A program made the position numbers and the translations under genes. A stretch of DNA of 64,000 nt from Akkermansiaceae bacterium (lineage in GTDB: Bacteria > Verrucomicrobiota > Verrucomicrobiia > Verrucomicrobiales > Akkermansiaceae): the NCBI GenBank assembly GCA_903906515.1, contig CAIVKO010000065.1, forward strand, positions 62,001 to 126,000, in the 5' to 3' direction. Positions 33,438 to 42,225 of this stretch are shown in pieces. The notes beneath the pieces were generated by a model. It did not search any database and was not told the DNA's origin. It was given only the letters and a program-made list of their open reading frames with translations. How positions within the stretch are numbered: position 1 is the stretch's first letter; each line of letters begins with the position of its first letter.

Positions 33438-34151
33438 TCAGGAGAGGTTCTCCTTCACCCGGCCGAGGACTTCCTCGTAGGCTTCCATGACATTGCCGAG
33501 ATCGCGGCGGAAGCGGTCCTTGTCCATTTTCTCGCCGGTTTTGAGATCCCACAGGCGGCAGCCGTCCGGGCTGATTTCATCCGCGAGAACGATCACGGAT
33601 GGGTCGGAACCCAGGCGGCCGTATTCGAGTTTGAAGTCGACGAGCTTGAGTCCGCATTTGGCGAAGAATTCGCTGAGAAGATCGTTCACCTTGAGGGCGG
33701 AAGAGCGTAGGTGGGCGAGATCCTGCGGTGTGGCGAGGCCCATTTCGCGGATGTAGTCGTCGTTGATGAGCGGGTCGCCCAGTTCGTCGCTCTTGTAGGA
33801 GAATTCGACGATGGGTTGGGTGAAAACGTGGCCTTCTTTGATGCCGGTGCGTTTTGTGAAGCTGCCAGCCGCGATATTGCGCACGATCACCTCGACCATG
33901 AGGATGTCGACTTTTTTGACTTCGACGTTGGTTTCATCGATCTCGCGGACGAAGTGGGTGGGGACGCCTTGTTTTTCAAGCATTCCGTAGATGAGCGTGC
34001 TGATGGCGTTGTTGAAACGGCCTTTGTTTTCGAAGCTCACCTTTTTCTCGCCATTGAAGGCTGTGGCGTCGTTTTTGAACTCCATGCGGAGCGTGTTTGG
34101 ATTTTCAGTCGCCCAAAGTCGTTTCGATTTGCCTTCGTAAAGTGGAGTCAT
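33438..34151 (-). CDS. purC: Phosphoribosylaminoimidazole-succinocarboxamide synthase
   Basis: 237 aa, normal length. Ligates aspartate to CAIR with ATP in purine synthesis. Motifs: LYEGKSKRLW at the N-terminus (ATP site), AFNGEKK, RNIAAGSFTKRTGI, VDFKLEYGRLG and LADEISPDGCRLWD (substrate and metal site). The start ATG at 34151 is the family start. Not adjacent to other pur genes here. Confidence 0.96.
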   Translation of the reverse strand: MTPLYEGKSKRLWATENPNTLRMEFKNDATAFNGEKKVSFENKGRFNNAISTLIYGMLEKQGVPTHFVREIDETNVEVKKVDILMVEVIVRNIAAGSFTKRTGIKEGHVFTQPIVEFSYKSDELGDPLINDDYIREMGLATPQDLAHLRSSALKVNDLLSEFFAKCGLKLVDFKLEYGRLGSDPSVIVLADEISPDGCRLWDLKTGEKMDKDRFRRDLGNVMEAYEEVLGRVKENLS

Positions 34152-34233
34152 GGCCAGTTCCTATGATCGCACGTCATCGGGGTCAAGCGCATGTCAACGA
34201 ATGCATGAAATTTTCCGGGATCCGTCCTTCTTT

Positions 34234-35622
34234 TCACGACAAGCCATGCTGGGCATGTCGCTCGACCATGGTCCATGCCGCTTCGGGGACCAGTTTGCGC
34301 CATCCTTCATCACCCGCCGCGATCATCCGGGACACATCGCGTCCGGTATAGGCGAGCAGTGATTTGTCGCCGCAGGAAATCCCGTGGATGCGGCCGTTTT
34401 CCACAAAATGTTGATAGAGATGTAGGCAGTTTTCCGGGGCGCGGAAGGTTTCGGCGGTCACGAGTTCGCCCGTCTTGCGGTTTTCCCAAGGAAACACTTC
34501 GAGGGTCACCCCCTTTTTGAACAGTCGGCCGAAGGATTCCAGCAATCCACCCGCAAGACTCTCCGACCACTTGGCTTTGAAGAGCTCGTTGAGCAGTCCG
34601 ATGCTGAGCACGATGCCGACGGGTTTGCTGGTGTAGCGGTTCAGGAACGCGGCGATGCGATGGAACTCCGCGCAGCTGGAGAGTAGCACGGTCTTGCCCA
34701 ATGCCTGGAGCGCATCGGCGCGATCGATGAAATCCACTGGGTCGATCTCCGCATCGCGCAGCAGGTTGTGCATTGAGATTTCACAAAGCTCGATTTCGGA
34801 TCCCTGGTCTTCCGGAGCGAGTGATCGTGAGAAGTCGGCCCTGGCTTGTTCGAGCATGGTCAGGTGCAGATTGAGGACCGGATTGAAGCTGCCGCGCAGC
34901 AGGAGCACCGGATGGCGGTAGAGCGCCTCCGCGGGCTGCACGATTTCGCCATTCGGCAGGAACATCGTGGCATCCGTCAAACCGCTCTGGACAAGTTGCA
35001 GGGCGCACAGGCGGTTGTCGAAAAATCCGTATCCGTGGCCGGTGAATTTCAGGAAATCCACCTCCACCCTGCCGGGAGTGAGATTGTCTAACAGCGACTC
35101 CGTGAACTGTCGGAGGTGGCCGCGTTGGTGGAAGGCGGCGTGGATCAGGTTCAGGCCGATGATACCGAGCGCCTCCATCTGGTCGATCGTGCTTTGTTCG
35201 AGCAATCTGACATGCAGGGTGATATCGGACGGAGGATCGCCGGGTTTCATTTGATAGCGGATGCCCAGCCAGCCATGGCACTCGCCGGAGTCTTTGTAAC
35301 CGCGGGCCCGCACGGTATTGCAGAATGAGAAGAAAGTGGTTTCGTTGCCGCGCTTGGGACCGAGTCTTTCTAACAATATCGCGTATTCGTGGTCGAGCAT
35401 GGCGGCCAGGCGGACGGCCGAGACATAGCGCTCGGTGCGGCCGTAGATAGCGTCGCTCATGGTCATGTCATAAGCGGAGATTGTTTTGGCGACGAGGCCC
35501 GCAGTGCCGGAGGCGCGGAAAAACCAATTGGCGGTTTCCTGACCGGCACCGATTTCGGCGAAGGTGCCATAGACCTGCGGGTCCAGATTCAGATCGAGGG
35601 CTTTATCGTAGGATGTCTGCAT
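34234..35622 (-). CDS. Conserved protein of unknown function (sometimes annotated as nicotinate-nucleotide adenylyltransferase)
   Basis: 462 aa from ATG at 35622, whose A is also the last base of the upstream stop (TAATG overlap), so translation is probably coupled. The N-terminal block MQTSYDKALDLNLDPQVYGT and further blocks such as GIRYQMKPGDPPSDITLHVR are, from memory, strongly conserved in a widespread bacterial family. The adenylyltransferase name used for some members rests on weak similarity: RGSFNPVLNLHLTML looks like the H-x-G-H-type nucleotidyltransferase start but without the motif. I would not assign that activity. No membrane segment or signal peptide. Confidence 0.65.
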   Translation of the reverse strand: MQTSYDKALDLNLDPQVYGTFAEIGAGQETANWFFRASGTAGLVAKTISAYDMTMSDAIYGRTERYVSAVRLAAMLDHEYAILLERLGPKRGNETTFFSFCNTVRARGYKDSGECHGWLGIRYQMKPGDPPSDITLHVRLLEQSTIDQMEALGIIGLNLIHAAFHQRGHLRQFTESLLDNLTPGRVEVDFLKFTGHGYGFFDNRLCALQLVQSGLTDATMFLPNGEIVQPAEALYRHPVLLLRGSFNPVLNLHLTMLEQARADFSRSLAPEDQGSEIELCEISMHNLLRDAEIDPVDFIDRADALQALGKTVLLSSCAEFHRIAAFLNRYTSKPVGIVLSIGLLNELFKAKWSESLAGGLLESFGRLFKKGVTLEVFPWENRKTGELVTAETFRAPENCLHLYQHFVENGRIHGISCGDKSLLAYTGRDVSRMIAAGDEGWRKLVPEAAWTMVERHAQHGLS

Positions 35623-36758
35623 TATGGTGTGGGTTCGGTTTCCAAAACCCACCCTTCGGAGACAAAGCCGTCGATGATGACTTGGTTGGATGACAGAGCA
35701 TCTTCAGGGAATCGGAGGGCGAGGGTGAGAGATGCTTGCTTCATGCCGACTGGTAGCCGGAGTCTGGCATCGAGTGGCGAGTTCCGCTCGACGTAACCGT
35801 AAACCGAGTGTTTGCGATCGGGCGATTCGATCCGGTATGACTGCCATCTTTGTTCATCGGCAAAGAAGAAGTTATAGTATTGCACCGCACTGAGAGTCAC
35901 CCGGAAAAGCTTGGGTGTCCGGGGTTTGGTCACGACTAAATCATCCCATGAAACCTCGGACCAGCCGACCCAGCTTTCCCAGTCGATCTTGATGCCGGAT
36001 GGGGACTCGAAAAAGTAGAGCGGTTTCCCCACAAAATCCTTGTTTCGGACCATGACGCCGATGATTGATCCCGTGCGGAAAACTCTGGTGGTTGTATTGA
36101 ATGAGGACATGCCAGGCGCGGTGACTTTGCCATCGGGGTAGAATTTTTTCATCCGGCCTTCCGCCACATTCGGATTGCGCACCAGCGGAAGCAGTTCCTC
36201 GATGCTGATGGCTTCCATGAATTTTTTGGCCAAGGCTTCTGCTTTTGTCAGAAATGCCGCATCGCTGCGTTCGGCATCAGTCGTCGGGTCTTTGACGGGA
36301 GGAGGAGCTGCCGGAGCGGATGGAGTCGGAGGTTGTGACGCGAGATCGGCTTTGCCCTTGACCTCGCGGAGCATGGCCATGAGGACCATGGCCACGATCA
36401 CGCCAAACAAGGTGGCCCCGCCGATAAACCACCAGAACATCTGGCGTTTGTCGTCGCTCGCTGGGAGTGGGGTTCCGCCAAGGGCTCGGTCCCATCCGTG
36501 TTCTTCGGATTTTCGGGACTTTTTTTTGCGTTTCTCGCTTTGGGTTGCCTGCCGGGCGGCTTTCGCAGCCGCAGCTTCCGCCGCCACCGAACGCAGGGAA
36601 AGCACCAATGGCGGTGGCACATCCGAAGCGGTGGGAATCTTCAGGATTCTCCGGCAACTCGGGCATACGATCGCGCGCCCGTCATGGTCGCGCGGCACGC
36701 GGAACACGAACCGACAATCGGGGCACACAAACCCGCTCCAGCGGCGGGAACTTTCCAT
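35622..36758 (-). CDS. Zinc-ribbon single-pass membrane protein of unknown function
   Basis: 378 aa from ATG at 36758. A zinc ribbon (CPDC about residue 12, CPSC about 32) opens the protein, followed by a Lys/Arg-rich cytoplasmic stretch, one membrane helix (about 107-129, FWWFIGGATLFGVIVAMVL), a proline-rich linker and a C-terminal extracytoplasmic domain of about 230 residues (EELLPLVRNP; WESWVGWSEVSWDDLVV). This layout resembles planctomycete/verrucomicrobial membrane proteins with an N-terminal ribbon; I cannot name the family. Its stop overlaps the start of the downstream unknown gene, so the two are likely co-expressed. A TTG farther upstream could add 16 residues. Confidence 0.6.
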   Translation of the reverse strand: MESSRRWSGFVCPDCRFVFRVPRDHDGRAIVCPSCRRILKIPTASDVPPPLVLSLRSVAAEAAAAKAARQATQSEKRKKKSRKSEEHGWDRALGGTPLPASDDKRQMFWWFIGGATLFGVIVAMVLMAMLREVKGKADLASQPPTPSAPAAPPPVKDPTTDAERSDAAFLTKAEALAKKFMEAISIEELLPLVRNPNVAEGRMKKFYPDGKVTAPGMSSFNTTTRVFRTGSIIGVMVRNKDFVGKPLYFFESPSGIKIDWESWVGWSEVSWDDLVVTKPRTPKLFRVTLSAVQYYNFFFADEQRWQSYRIESPDRKHSVYGYVERNSPLDARLRLPVGMKQASLTLALRFPEDALSSNQVIIDGFVSEGWVLETEPTP

Positions 36759-36960
36759 TGTCTCAGGCACGCGGTGATTTTGATCTGTTTCCGCTATCTT
36801 CTGCAAGCTCGGGAATTACCGCAGGGGCAAAAAGGAGTTCTTGCGTGGGCCGGGTGGGAGGGTGGTTCATCGGGATTGTGGGAGCCGTCGTAATGAAGAA
36901 TTATTTTACCTGATATTGCTTCCACTCAGGGTTTCTTGCATAGTGTCCAGCGTTCCGCAA

Positions 36961-38616
36961 ATGCTCACCCTTCTCAAAATTCGCAATCTTGCTCTTGTCG
37001 ATGAACTCACCTGGGAACTTGGCCCGGGACTGATCAGTGTCACGGGTGAAACCGGTGCCGGCAAGTCCGTCATTGTTGGTGCCCTCAAACTTGTGCTCGG
37101 CGAGCGCGCCGAAAAATCCCTGATCCGCACCGGAGAGGACACGTGCTCGGTTGAGGCGGTTTTCGAACTCCGCGATATCCGCGAAATTCAGGGCATTCTC
37201 GAAGATGGCGGCCTCCCGCCATGTGATGATACCCAACTCATCGTGCGCCGTGTGATCGGGCTGTCGGCGAACCGCCAGTTTGTGAATGATTCGCCCGTCA
37301 CCCTGGCGTTGCTGAAGCGCCTGGGCGAGCATCTTGTAGATCTTCACGGCCCGCACGACCACCAATCATTGTTATCCACCGAGCGCCAGCTTGCCATGTT
37401 GGATGCCTACGCCGGTGCGGACGCCGCCCACGCCACCTATCGTGAAAATTTCCGTGCGTGGCGGTCCAAGGTCACCGAGTTGGACGAACTCCGCCATGCG
37501 GAAAGCGCCAGCGAGCAGGAAATCGAATTGTTACGCTATCAAATCGAGGAAATCGATGCCGCCAACCTCAAGCCCGAGGATGAGCAGGACCTTGAAGACC
37601 GCTGGCGGCGCGCCTCCAATTCAAGCCGGTTGGTGGAATCCGCTGCTGCCGCCGCCACCGCCCTCAATGGCGAGGACGGCATCCTCGATCGACTCACGGA
37701 AGTCCAGAAACTCGTGCGCGAACTCGAAAAACTCGATCCATCGATTTGCGAGCGCACCGGCGCATTGGAAACCGCCGTGCTCGAACTCCAAGATCTGGAG
37801 GTCAACTTGGCCGAATACGTCGAGGAACTCGACATCGATCCCGCCGAGGCCGCCGCGCTTGAAGAACGGGTGAATTTGTTAGAGTCGCTCAAGCGCAAAT
37901 ACGGCCCCGGCTTGTCGGATGTGCTGGCCCGTCGTGAGAGCGCTTCGGCCCGTCTGGATTCCATCGAAAACCGCGGGGAAAAACTCGAAACCCTCGCGCA
38001 GGAGCTCGCCGCCTGCCGCGCCACACTGGATGCTACCGGCAAGAATCTATCCGCCGCCCGCCGCAAGGCCGCGCCCAAGTTGGCCAAGGAGATTTCCAGT
38101 CAACTCAAGGACCTAGGTTTTAAGCAATCTTCGTTCGAAGCTCCGCTCCACCCGCTTTCCGATCCAGGTCCGCAGGGGTTTGAATCCATTGAATTCCAAT
38201 TCGGCCCCAATCCCGGAGAACCCCTGCTGCCACTGCGCCAGATCGCCTCCTCCGGTGAGATCAGCCGCGTCATGCTCGCCGTGAAATCCGCTCTCGCAGA
38301 TCAGGATGCCACGCCGCTGATGGTTTTCGATGAAATCGATGCCAACGTCGGTGGCGAAGTGGCGCGTGCGGTGGGGCGGAAGATGGCGGCGCTCGGCACG
38401 CGCCATCAGGTCGTGGCCATCACCCATTTTCCGCAGGTCGCCGCCACAGCGTCGCTTCACTTTGTCGTCGAAAAGGAAGTTTCCGGCGGCCGCACCCGCT
38501 CGCGGCTTTTCCCGGTCCATGGCGAAACCCGCATCCAGGAACTTGTCCGCATGTTGGGCGGGGGAGGGGAACAGGCCCGCGCGATGGCCGCCTCACTTCT
38601 CGCTCCGGCGGAATGA
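36961..38616 (+). CDS. recN: DNA repair protein RecN
   Basis: 551 aa from ATG at 36961 (E. coli RecN 553 aa); the frame is open upstream but the family start is here. SMC-like ATPase for double-strand break repair. Walker A TGETGAGKSV, HGPHDHQSLL block, a central coiled coil (about residues 150-350), the ABC signature SSGEISRVMLAVK and Walker B PLMVFDEIDANVGG are intact. The sigma-factor gene follows 49 nt downstream on the same strand. Confidence 0.95.
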   Translation: MLTLLKIRNLALVDELTWELGPGLISVTGETGAGKSVIVGALKLVLGERAEKSLIRTGEDTCSVEAVFELRDIREIQGILEDGGLPPCDDTQLIVRRVIGLSANRQFVNDSPVTLALLKRLGEHLVDLHGPHDHQSLLSTERQLAMLDAYAGADAAHATYRENFRAWRSKVTELDELRHAESASEQEIELLRYQIEEIDAANLKPEDEQDLEDRWRRASNSSRLVESAAAAATALNGEDGILDRLTEVQKLVRELEKLDPSICERTGALETAVLELQDLEVNLAEYVEELDIDPAEAAALEERVNLLESLKRKYGPGLSDVLARRESASARLDSIENRGEKLETLAQELAACRATLDATGKNLSAARRKAAPKLAKEISSQLKDLGFKQSSFEAPLHPLSDPGPQGFESIEFQFGPNPGEPLLPLRQIASSGEISRVMLAVKSALADQDATPLMVFDEIDANVGGEVARAVGRKMAALGTRHQVVAITHFPQVAATASLHFVVEKEVSGGRTRSRLFPVHGETRIQELVRMLGGGGEQARAMAASLLAPAE

Positions 38617-38665
38617 TCAATGGATGTGGACTTTCTGAACAACCGACACTGATCCCGGCGCTAAC

Positions 38666-39262
38666 ATGAGTGACGAGCCTGAAATGAAGACCCTTTCCGC
38701 AGTCGAGGAAAGTAAACCCAGCGCGTCCGAATGGCGCGCCTGGCTGGAGGTCCACGGCCCGAAGCTCCTGCTCTTCGCCCGCCAGCAAACCCGCTCACAT
38801 CAGGATGCCGAGGATGTGCTCCAGGATGCTCTCGTCAAACTCATCGATAAAATCCAGTCCAACGAATTCATCGGCGGCGAGGAATCCTGGCAGCCTTACC
38901 TTTACACCACCATCCGCCGCCTTGCCATCGACCTCAGCCGCCGCGATGACCGCCGCAAGCGCCGCGAAGACACCGTCGGAACCGAGACCGGCGAAGTCGC
39001 ACAGGAAACATTCGATCCGTGGTTCGACAGCGAATCGTCCGACGATGAAACCCGCTCCCAACTGGAGGAAAAACTCAAGGATGTCCCGGAAAAATTCGCG
39101 GAAGTCATCATCATGAAAATCTGGGGAGAGAAGACATTCGCCGAAATCGGTGAAATTCTTGGAATTTCTCAAAACACGGCAGCCTCCCGGTATCGCTATG
39201 GTCTTGAAGCTCTCAAACGCTCGCTCGGTGGTGCCCGCCGCCGCGGCGATCTTTCCATCTGA
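38666..39262 (+). CDS. ECF-type RNA polymerase sigma factor
   Basis: 198 aa. Sigma-70 region 2 is seen around residues 25-95 (RSHQDAEDVLQDALVKLIDK) and region 4 near 150-195 (FAEIGEILGISQNTAASRYR). An acidic linker with DSESSDDETRSQ separates them. A 39-residue N-terminus before region 2 is longer than usual. The next gene, 33 nt on, encodes a single-pass membrane protein in the place of an anti-sigma factor, followed by a PDZ protein, a typical membrane-signalling order. Promoter targets cannot be inferred. Confidence 0.9.
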   Translation: MSDEPEMKTLSAVEESKPSASEWRAWLEVHGPKLLLFARQQTRSHQDAEDVLQDALVKLIDKIQSNEFIGGEESWQPYLYTTIRRLAIDLSRRDDRRKRREDTVGTETGEVAQETFDPWFDSESSDDETRSQLEEKLKDVPEKFAEVIIMKIWGEKTFAEIGEILGISQNTAASRYRYGLEALKRSLGGARRRGDLSI

Positions 39263-39295
39263 GCCGTCACACGGTTTTCACCACCCCGCACGACC

Positions 39296-39925
39296 ATGTC
39301 ACCAGACACATCATCCATTGAGGCCGATTTACGGAACCTCCGTGCCTCAGCGCTCGATGAAGCGTTGCTTGCGCGATTGGAAGCCTGCGCTGCTGACACT
39401 TGGACCCAGCTCACGCCTGCGGAAATCGCTCTTGAAAACCGCCTTCGTGCCATCGCGCCCGCACCGCTTTCCCCAGCGTTGATGGCCTCTCTAGAATCCG
39501 TTGTCAGCGTTGTTTCTTTCCCATCTGAGAAAAACATCGTGCGATTCCCATCGCGGCAATTCGCCACTCCGCACCACAACCGCAGGTGGTGGGCCGCTGC
39601 TGCCGCTGTGGCTGTGATCGGTGCCGTGTCCGCGCTCATGATGCCCGGAGACCGTGGATCCGGTCCTGCTCCGATCGCGAATCAGCCTGCCCCTGCTGTG
39701 ATCCATCCTTCACCTGTTTCGGACGCATTCGTGCCCGCCGGCTTCAACCGTGACCTCCGCGAAGCACGGGATGAAGGGATTGTCTGGCAATCTAACAACG
39801 AGGCCCACCGCGTGCTCAAGGTGGTTTACATGGAACGCGTGACTCTGAAGGCTCCGGACGGCCGGGTCTATGAAGTCGAGCGTCCTCGCGTCGAATATAT
39901 CCACATGCCGGAACAATCCGACTGA
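39296..39925 (+). CDS. Putative membrane anti-sigma factor
   Basis: 209 aa. A cytoplasmic N-terminal half of about 95 residues, helical and with an LRASALDEALLARLEAC segment, precedes one membrane helix (about 97-116, WWAAAAAVAVIGAVSALMM) and a periplasmic domain ending VEYIHMPEQSD. No zinc-binding HxxxCxxC anti-sigma motif is seen. The role is inferred from position 33 nt after an ECF sigma gene and from the topology. It could instead be an unrelated membrane protein. Confidence 0.55.
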   Translation: MSPDTSSIEADLRNLRASALDEALLARLEACAADTWTQLTPAEIALENRLRAIAPAPLSPALMASLESVVSVVSFPSEKNIVRFPSRQFATPHHNRRWWAAAAAVAVIGAVSALMMPGDRGSGPAPIANQPAPAVIHPSPVSDAFVPAGFNRDLREARDEGIVWQSNNEAHRVLKVVYMERVTLKAPDGRVYEVERPRVEYIHMPEQSD

Positions 39926-39981
39926 TTTTCAAGTTTCCCTGCTGACATCGCCCGTTTGATCCACCCCCGAATCCGCCGATC

Positions 39982-40902
39982 ATGAAAACCCGGTTATTTT
40001 ATCTCATCACTGCCGTGCTTGTCACCCCGGTTTTCGCCATCGAAGCACCGGCTGACAATGCCGCTCCGCCCGCTGCTGCTGCCGCTGACGCACGCGAAGC
40101 CAAGCCCGCAGATCCCGCCAAGCCTGAGGAAAAAGCGGAAATCGCCTTTCTCGGTGTCGGGACCACAGAGGTCCCGGACATCCTCGCGGAGCATCTGAAC
40201 CTCAAAGCCGAAGAGGGAGTTCTGGTGAATACTCTCCAACCAGACGGTCCTGCGGCCAAGGCCGGAATCGCCGTCAACGACATCATCACCCGCATCGCTG
40301 GTCAACGCGTCGGATCGACATTGGATGTCGGCGAGACAGTCCGCTCCCACAAACCCGGAGAAACCATCCGTCTGGACGTGATCCACAAGGGGAAACCCAC
40401 CGGTCTCGATGTTGCTCTCGGCACTCGTCCGCAAGCTCTCGAAGACATGCTGGACATGCCGGACGTGCAGGCTCTCGAAGGAGTTCCCATGGAAATGCAG
40501 GACCGCCTTCGCGATATGAAAAAACGCATCGGTGCCATGGAGTTGAAAATCGGAGGTCTCGGGAAAGGCAATGCCCAAGGTCTTCACGGAATGGGCAAAA
40601 TTGAAATAGCCAATGGCGCGTCTTTCCGCATGATGGACACCAATGGGAGCGTCGAAATGAAGTCCAATGATGATGGCAAGGAGATCACTATCCGGGATCC
40701 GAATGACAAGGTGACATGGTCCGGACCGTGGGATACCGAACAGGACAAGGCTGCCGCTCCGGCCGATATCCGCCAGCGCATCGAGCGCCTCAACCTAGAT
40801 AACCGTGCCAATGGAAATCGTTTACACTTCAATATGGGTATGGACGGAATCATTCCCCAACCCGATCTCAAGGGGGACGAGGCTGACGGCGAACCCAAAT
40901 AA
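39982..40902 (+). CDS. Secreted PDZ-domain protein
   Basis: 306 aa. Signal peptide 1-20 (LFYLITAVLVTPVFAIEA), Ala/Pro/Lys/Asp-rich linker, then one PDZ domain (about residues 55-150): FLGVGTTEVPDILAEHLNLK, GVLVNTLQPDGPAAKAGI, VNDIITRIAGQRVGS. No trypsin-like catalytic domain, so it is not a complete HtrA protease. The remaining half carries a low-complexity helix with GMGKIE and a C-terminal strand-rich region. Its place after the sigma and putative anti-sigma genes suggests a periplasmic sensor or adaptor. Confidence 0.8.
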   Translation: MKTRLFYLITAVLVTPVFAIEAPADNAAPPAAAAADAREAKPADPAKPEEKAEIAFLGVGTTEVPDILAEHLNLKAEEGVLVNTLQPDGPAAKAGIAVNDIITRIAGQRVGSTLDVGETVRSHKPGETIRLDVIHKGKPTGLDVALGTRPQALEDMLDMPDVQALEGVPMEMQDRLRDMKKRIGAMELKIGGLGKGNAQGLHGMGKIEIANGASFRMMDTNGSVEMKSNDDGKEITIRDPNDKVTWSGPWDTEQDKAAAPADIRQRIERLNLDNRANGNRLHFNMGMDGIIPQPDLKGDEADGEPK

Positions 40903-40974
40903 TTCCACGGGTCCTTTAAAACCGGATAGCTGAGAATTTCAGACAAATACGGGTGGCTCCTTCGTTCTCATCGC

Positions 40975-42153
40975 GTGAAATACGCTCTTATCGCCTCCAT
41001 GGTGCTCGCTACGGTTCCCGCCGTGGCTCAGCAAGCCGCCCCAGCCCCGACGCTTGTCGCCGGATCTGAAGTCAAGATCGAGTCCTTGATAGAGGCCAAG
41101 TGGGTGCAAGGAGAGCCCTTCAAGGCTTTTGAACCCGGTAAAATCTATATGTTCGAGTGCTGGGCTACTTGGTGTGGTCCCTGCATCGCTTCTATCCCTC
41201 ATATCAACGAACTCCATAAAAAATTCTACGATAAAGGGCTGCGTCTCTATGGCATGAACATCTGGGAGGATGATTACGCAAAGGTTGAGAATTTCGTCAA
41301 AACCAAGGGTGAAGGGATGTCCTACCCCGTGGCCTTCACCGGTAGGGGGTCATCTTTCGAAATCAATTGGCTCAAACCCGCCGGAGTGAACAGCGTCCCT
41401 TGTGCATTGATCGTCAAGGATGGTAAACTGGTGCTGCGCTCGCGATTTTTGGACGTCACCGACGAACTCATCGAGGCGCTGCTTGCCGGAGGAGAAACTT
41501 CTCAAAAGGCCGTCACTGAGTTTGAAAACGGTGAACAGACCGCGGAAAAGATCATGGCTTTGATCAGGGAGTTCTCCCTGGCGTCTCAAAAGAGTGATGC
41601 CGCAGCCATGGAGAAAATAATCGTGGAGATCGAGAAGACTGATCCCAACATGATGCAATTGCCGATGATGAAAATCGATATACTGATGGTCAGAAAGGAG
41701 TTTGCAGCCGCGATAAAAATGCTGGAGGAACTTCCTGACCCACAGCAGCGCCAGATGACATCTTCGATGGTGGCCGGCAAGATCGCTTCGGAAAAGGACT
41801 CCGATGCCTATCCTGTGGATTTCGTTAAAACCATCGTGAAGGACCAGGAAAAAATATCCGCCCTTCAGAATCCTGTGGGCTTGGTGACTCTATCCAGTCT
41901 TCAATGGAGGGTGGACGACAAAGAAGCAGCCCTGAAATCGGCGAAGTCCGCAGTCACCGCAGTTAAAGACCCAAACGCGCGGAAATTTCCGGTTGCTCCC
42001 TTCGAAAAGTTCGCGAAATCCGTCGAGGATGGAACCATGCCGACAATGGAAGAGTTCTCTCAATGGATGACGGCTGAATTGAAAGCGGCGCATCTTGCCA
42101 AGCAGGCCGCATCCGCCACGCCGGCCGCGCCTGCGGCACCCGCAGTCAAGTGA
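40975..42153 (+). CDS. TlpA/thioredoxin-fold secreted protein with helical C-terminal extension
   Basis: 392 aa from GTG at 40975. A signal peptide (LIASMVLATVPAVAQQ) is followed by a thioredoxin-like domain (about residues 35-165) with the redox motif CWATWCGPC near residue 66, which fits a periplasmic thiol-disulfide oxidoreductase. The rest (about 170-380) is helical, TPR-like, and ends in an Ala/Pro tail. Located 72 nt after the PDZ gene on the same strand. Confidence 0.82.
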   Translation: MKYALIASMVLATVPAVAQQAAPAPTLVAGSEVKIESLIEAKWVQGEPFKAFEPGKIYMFECWATWCGPCIASIPHINELHKKFYDKGLRLYGMNIWEDDYAKVENFVKTKGEGMSYPVAFTGRGSSFEINWLKPAGVNSVPCALIVKDGKLVLRSRFLDVTDELIEALLAGGETSQKAVTEFENGEQTAEKIMALIREFSLASQKSDAAAMEKIIVEIEKTDPNMMQLPMMKIDILMVRKEFAAAIKMLEELPDPQQRQMTSSMVAGKIASEKDSDAYPVDFVKTIVKDQEKISALQNPVGLVTLSSLQWRVDDKEAALKSAKSAVTAVKDPNARKFPVAPFEKFAKSVEDGTMPTMEEFSQWMTAELKAAHLAKQAASATPAAPAAPAVK

Positions 42154-42225
42154 CGCGTGAGACGTCGGTCTGGATTTATATGATCGCATTTCCGCTGGCG
42201 GTGGGGTACATGTGCTCCCACTGCT

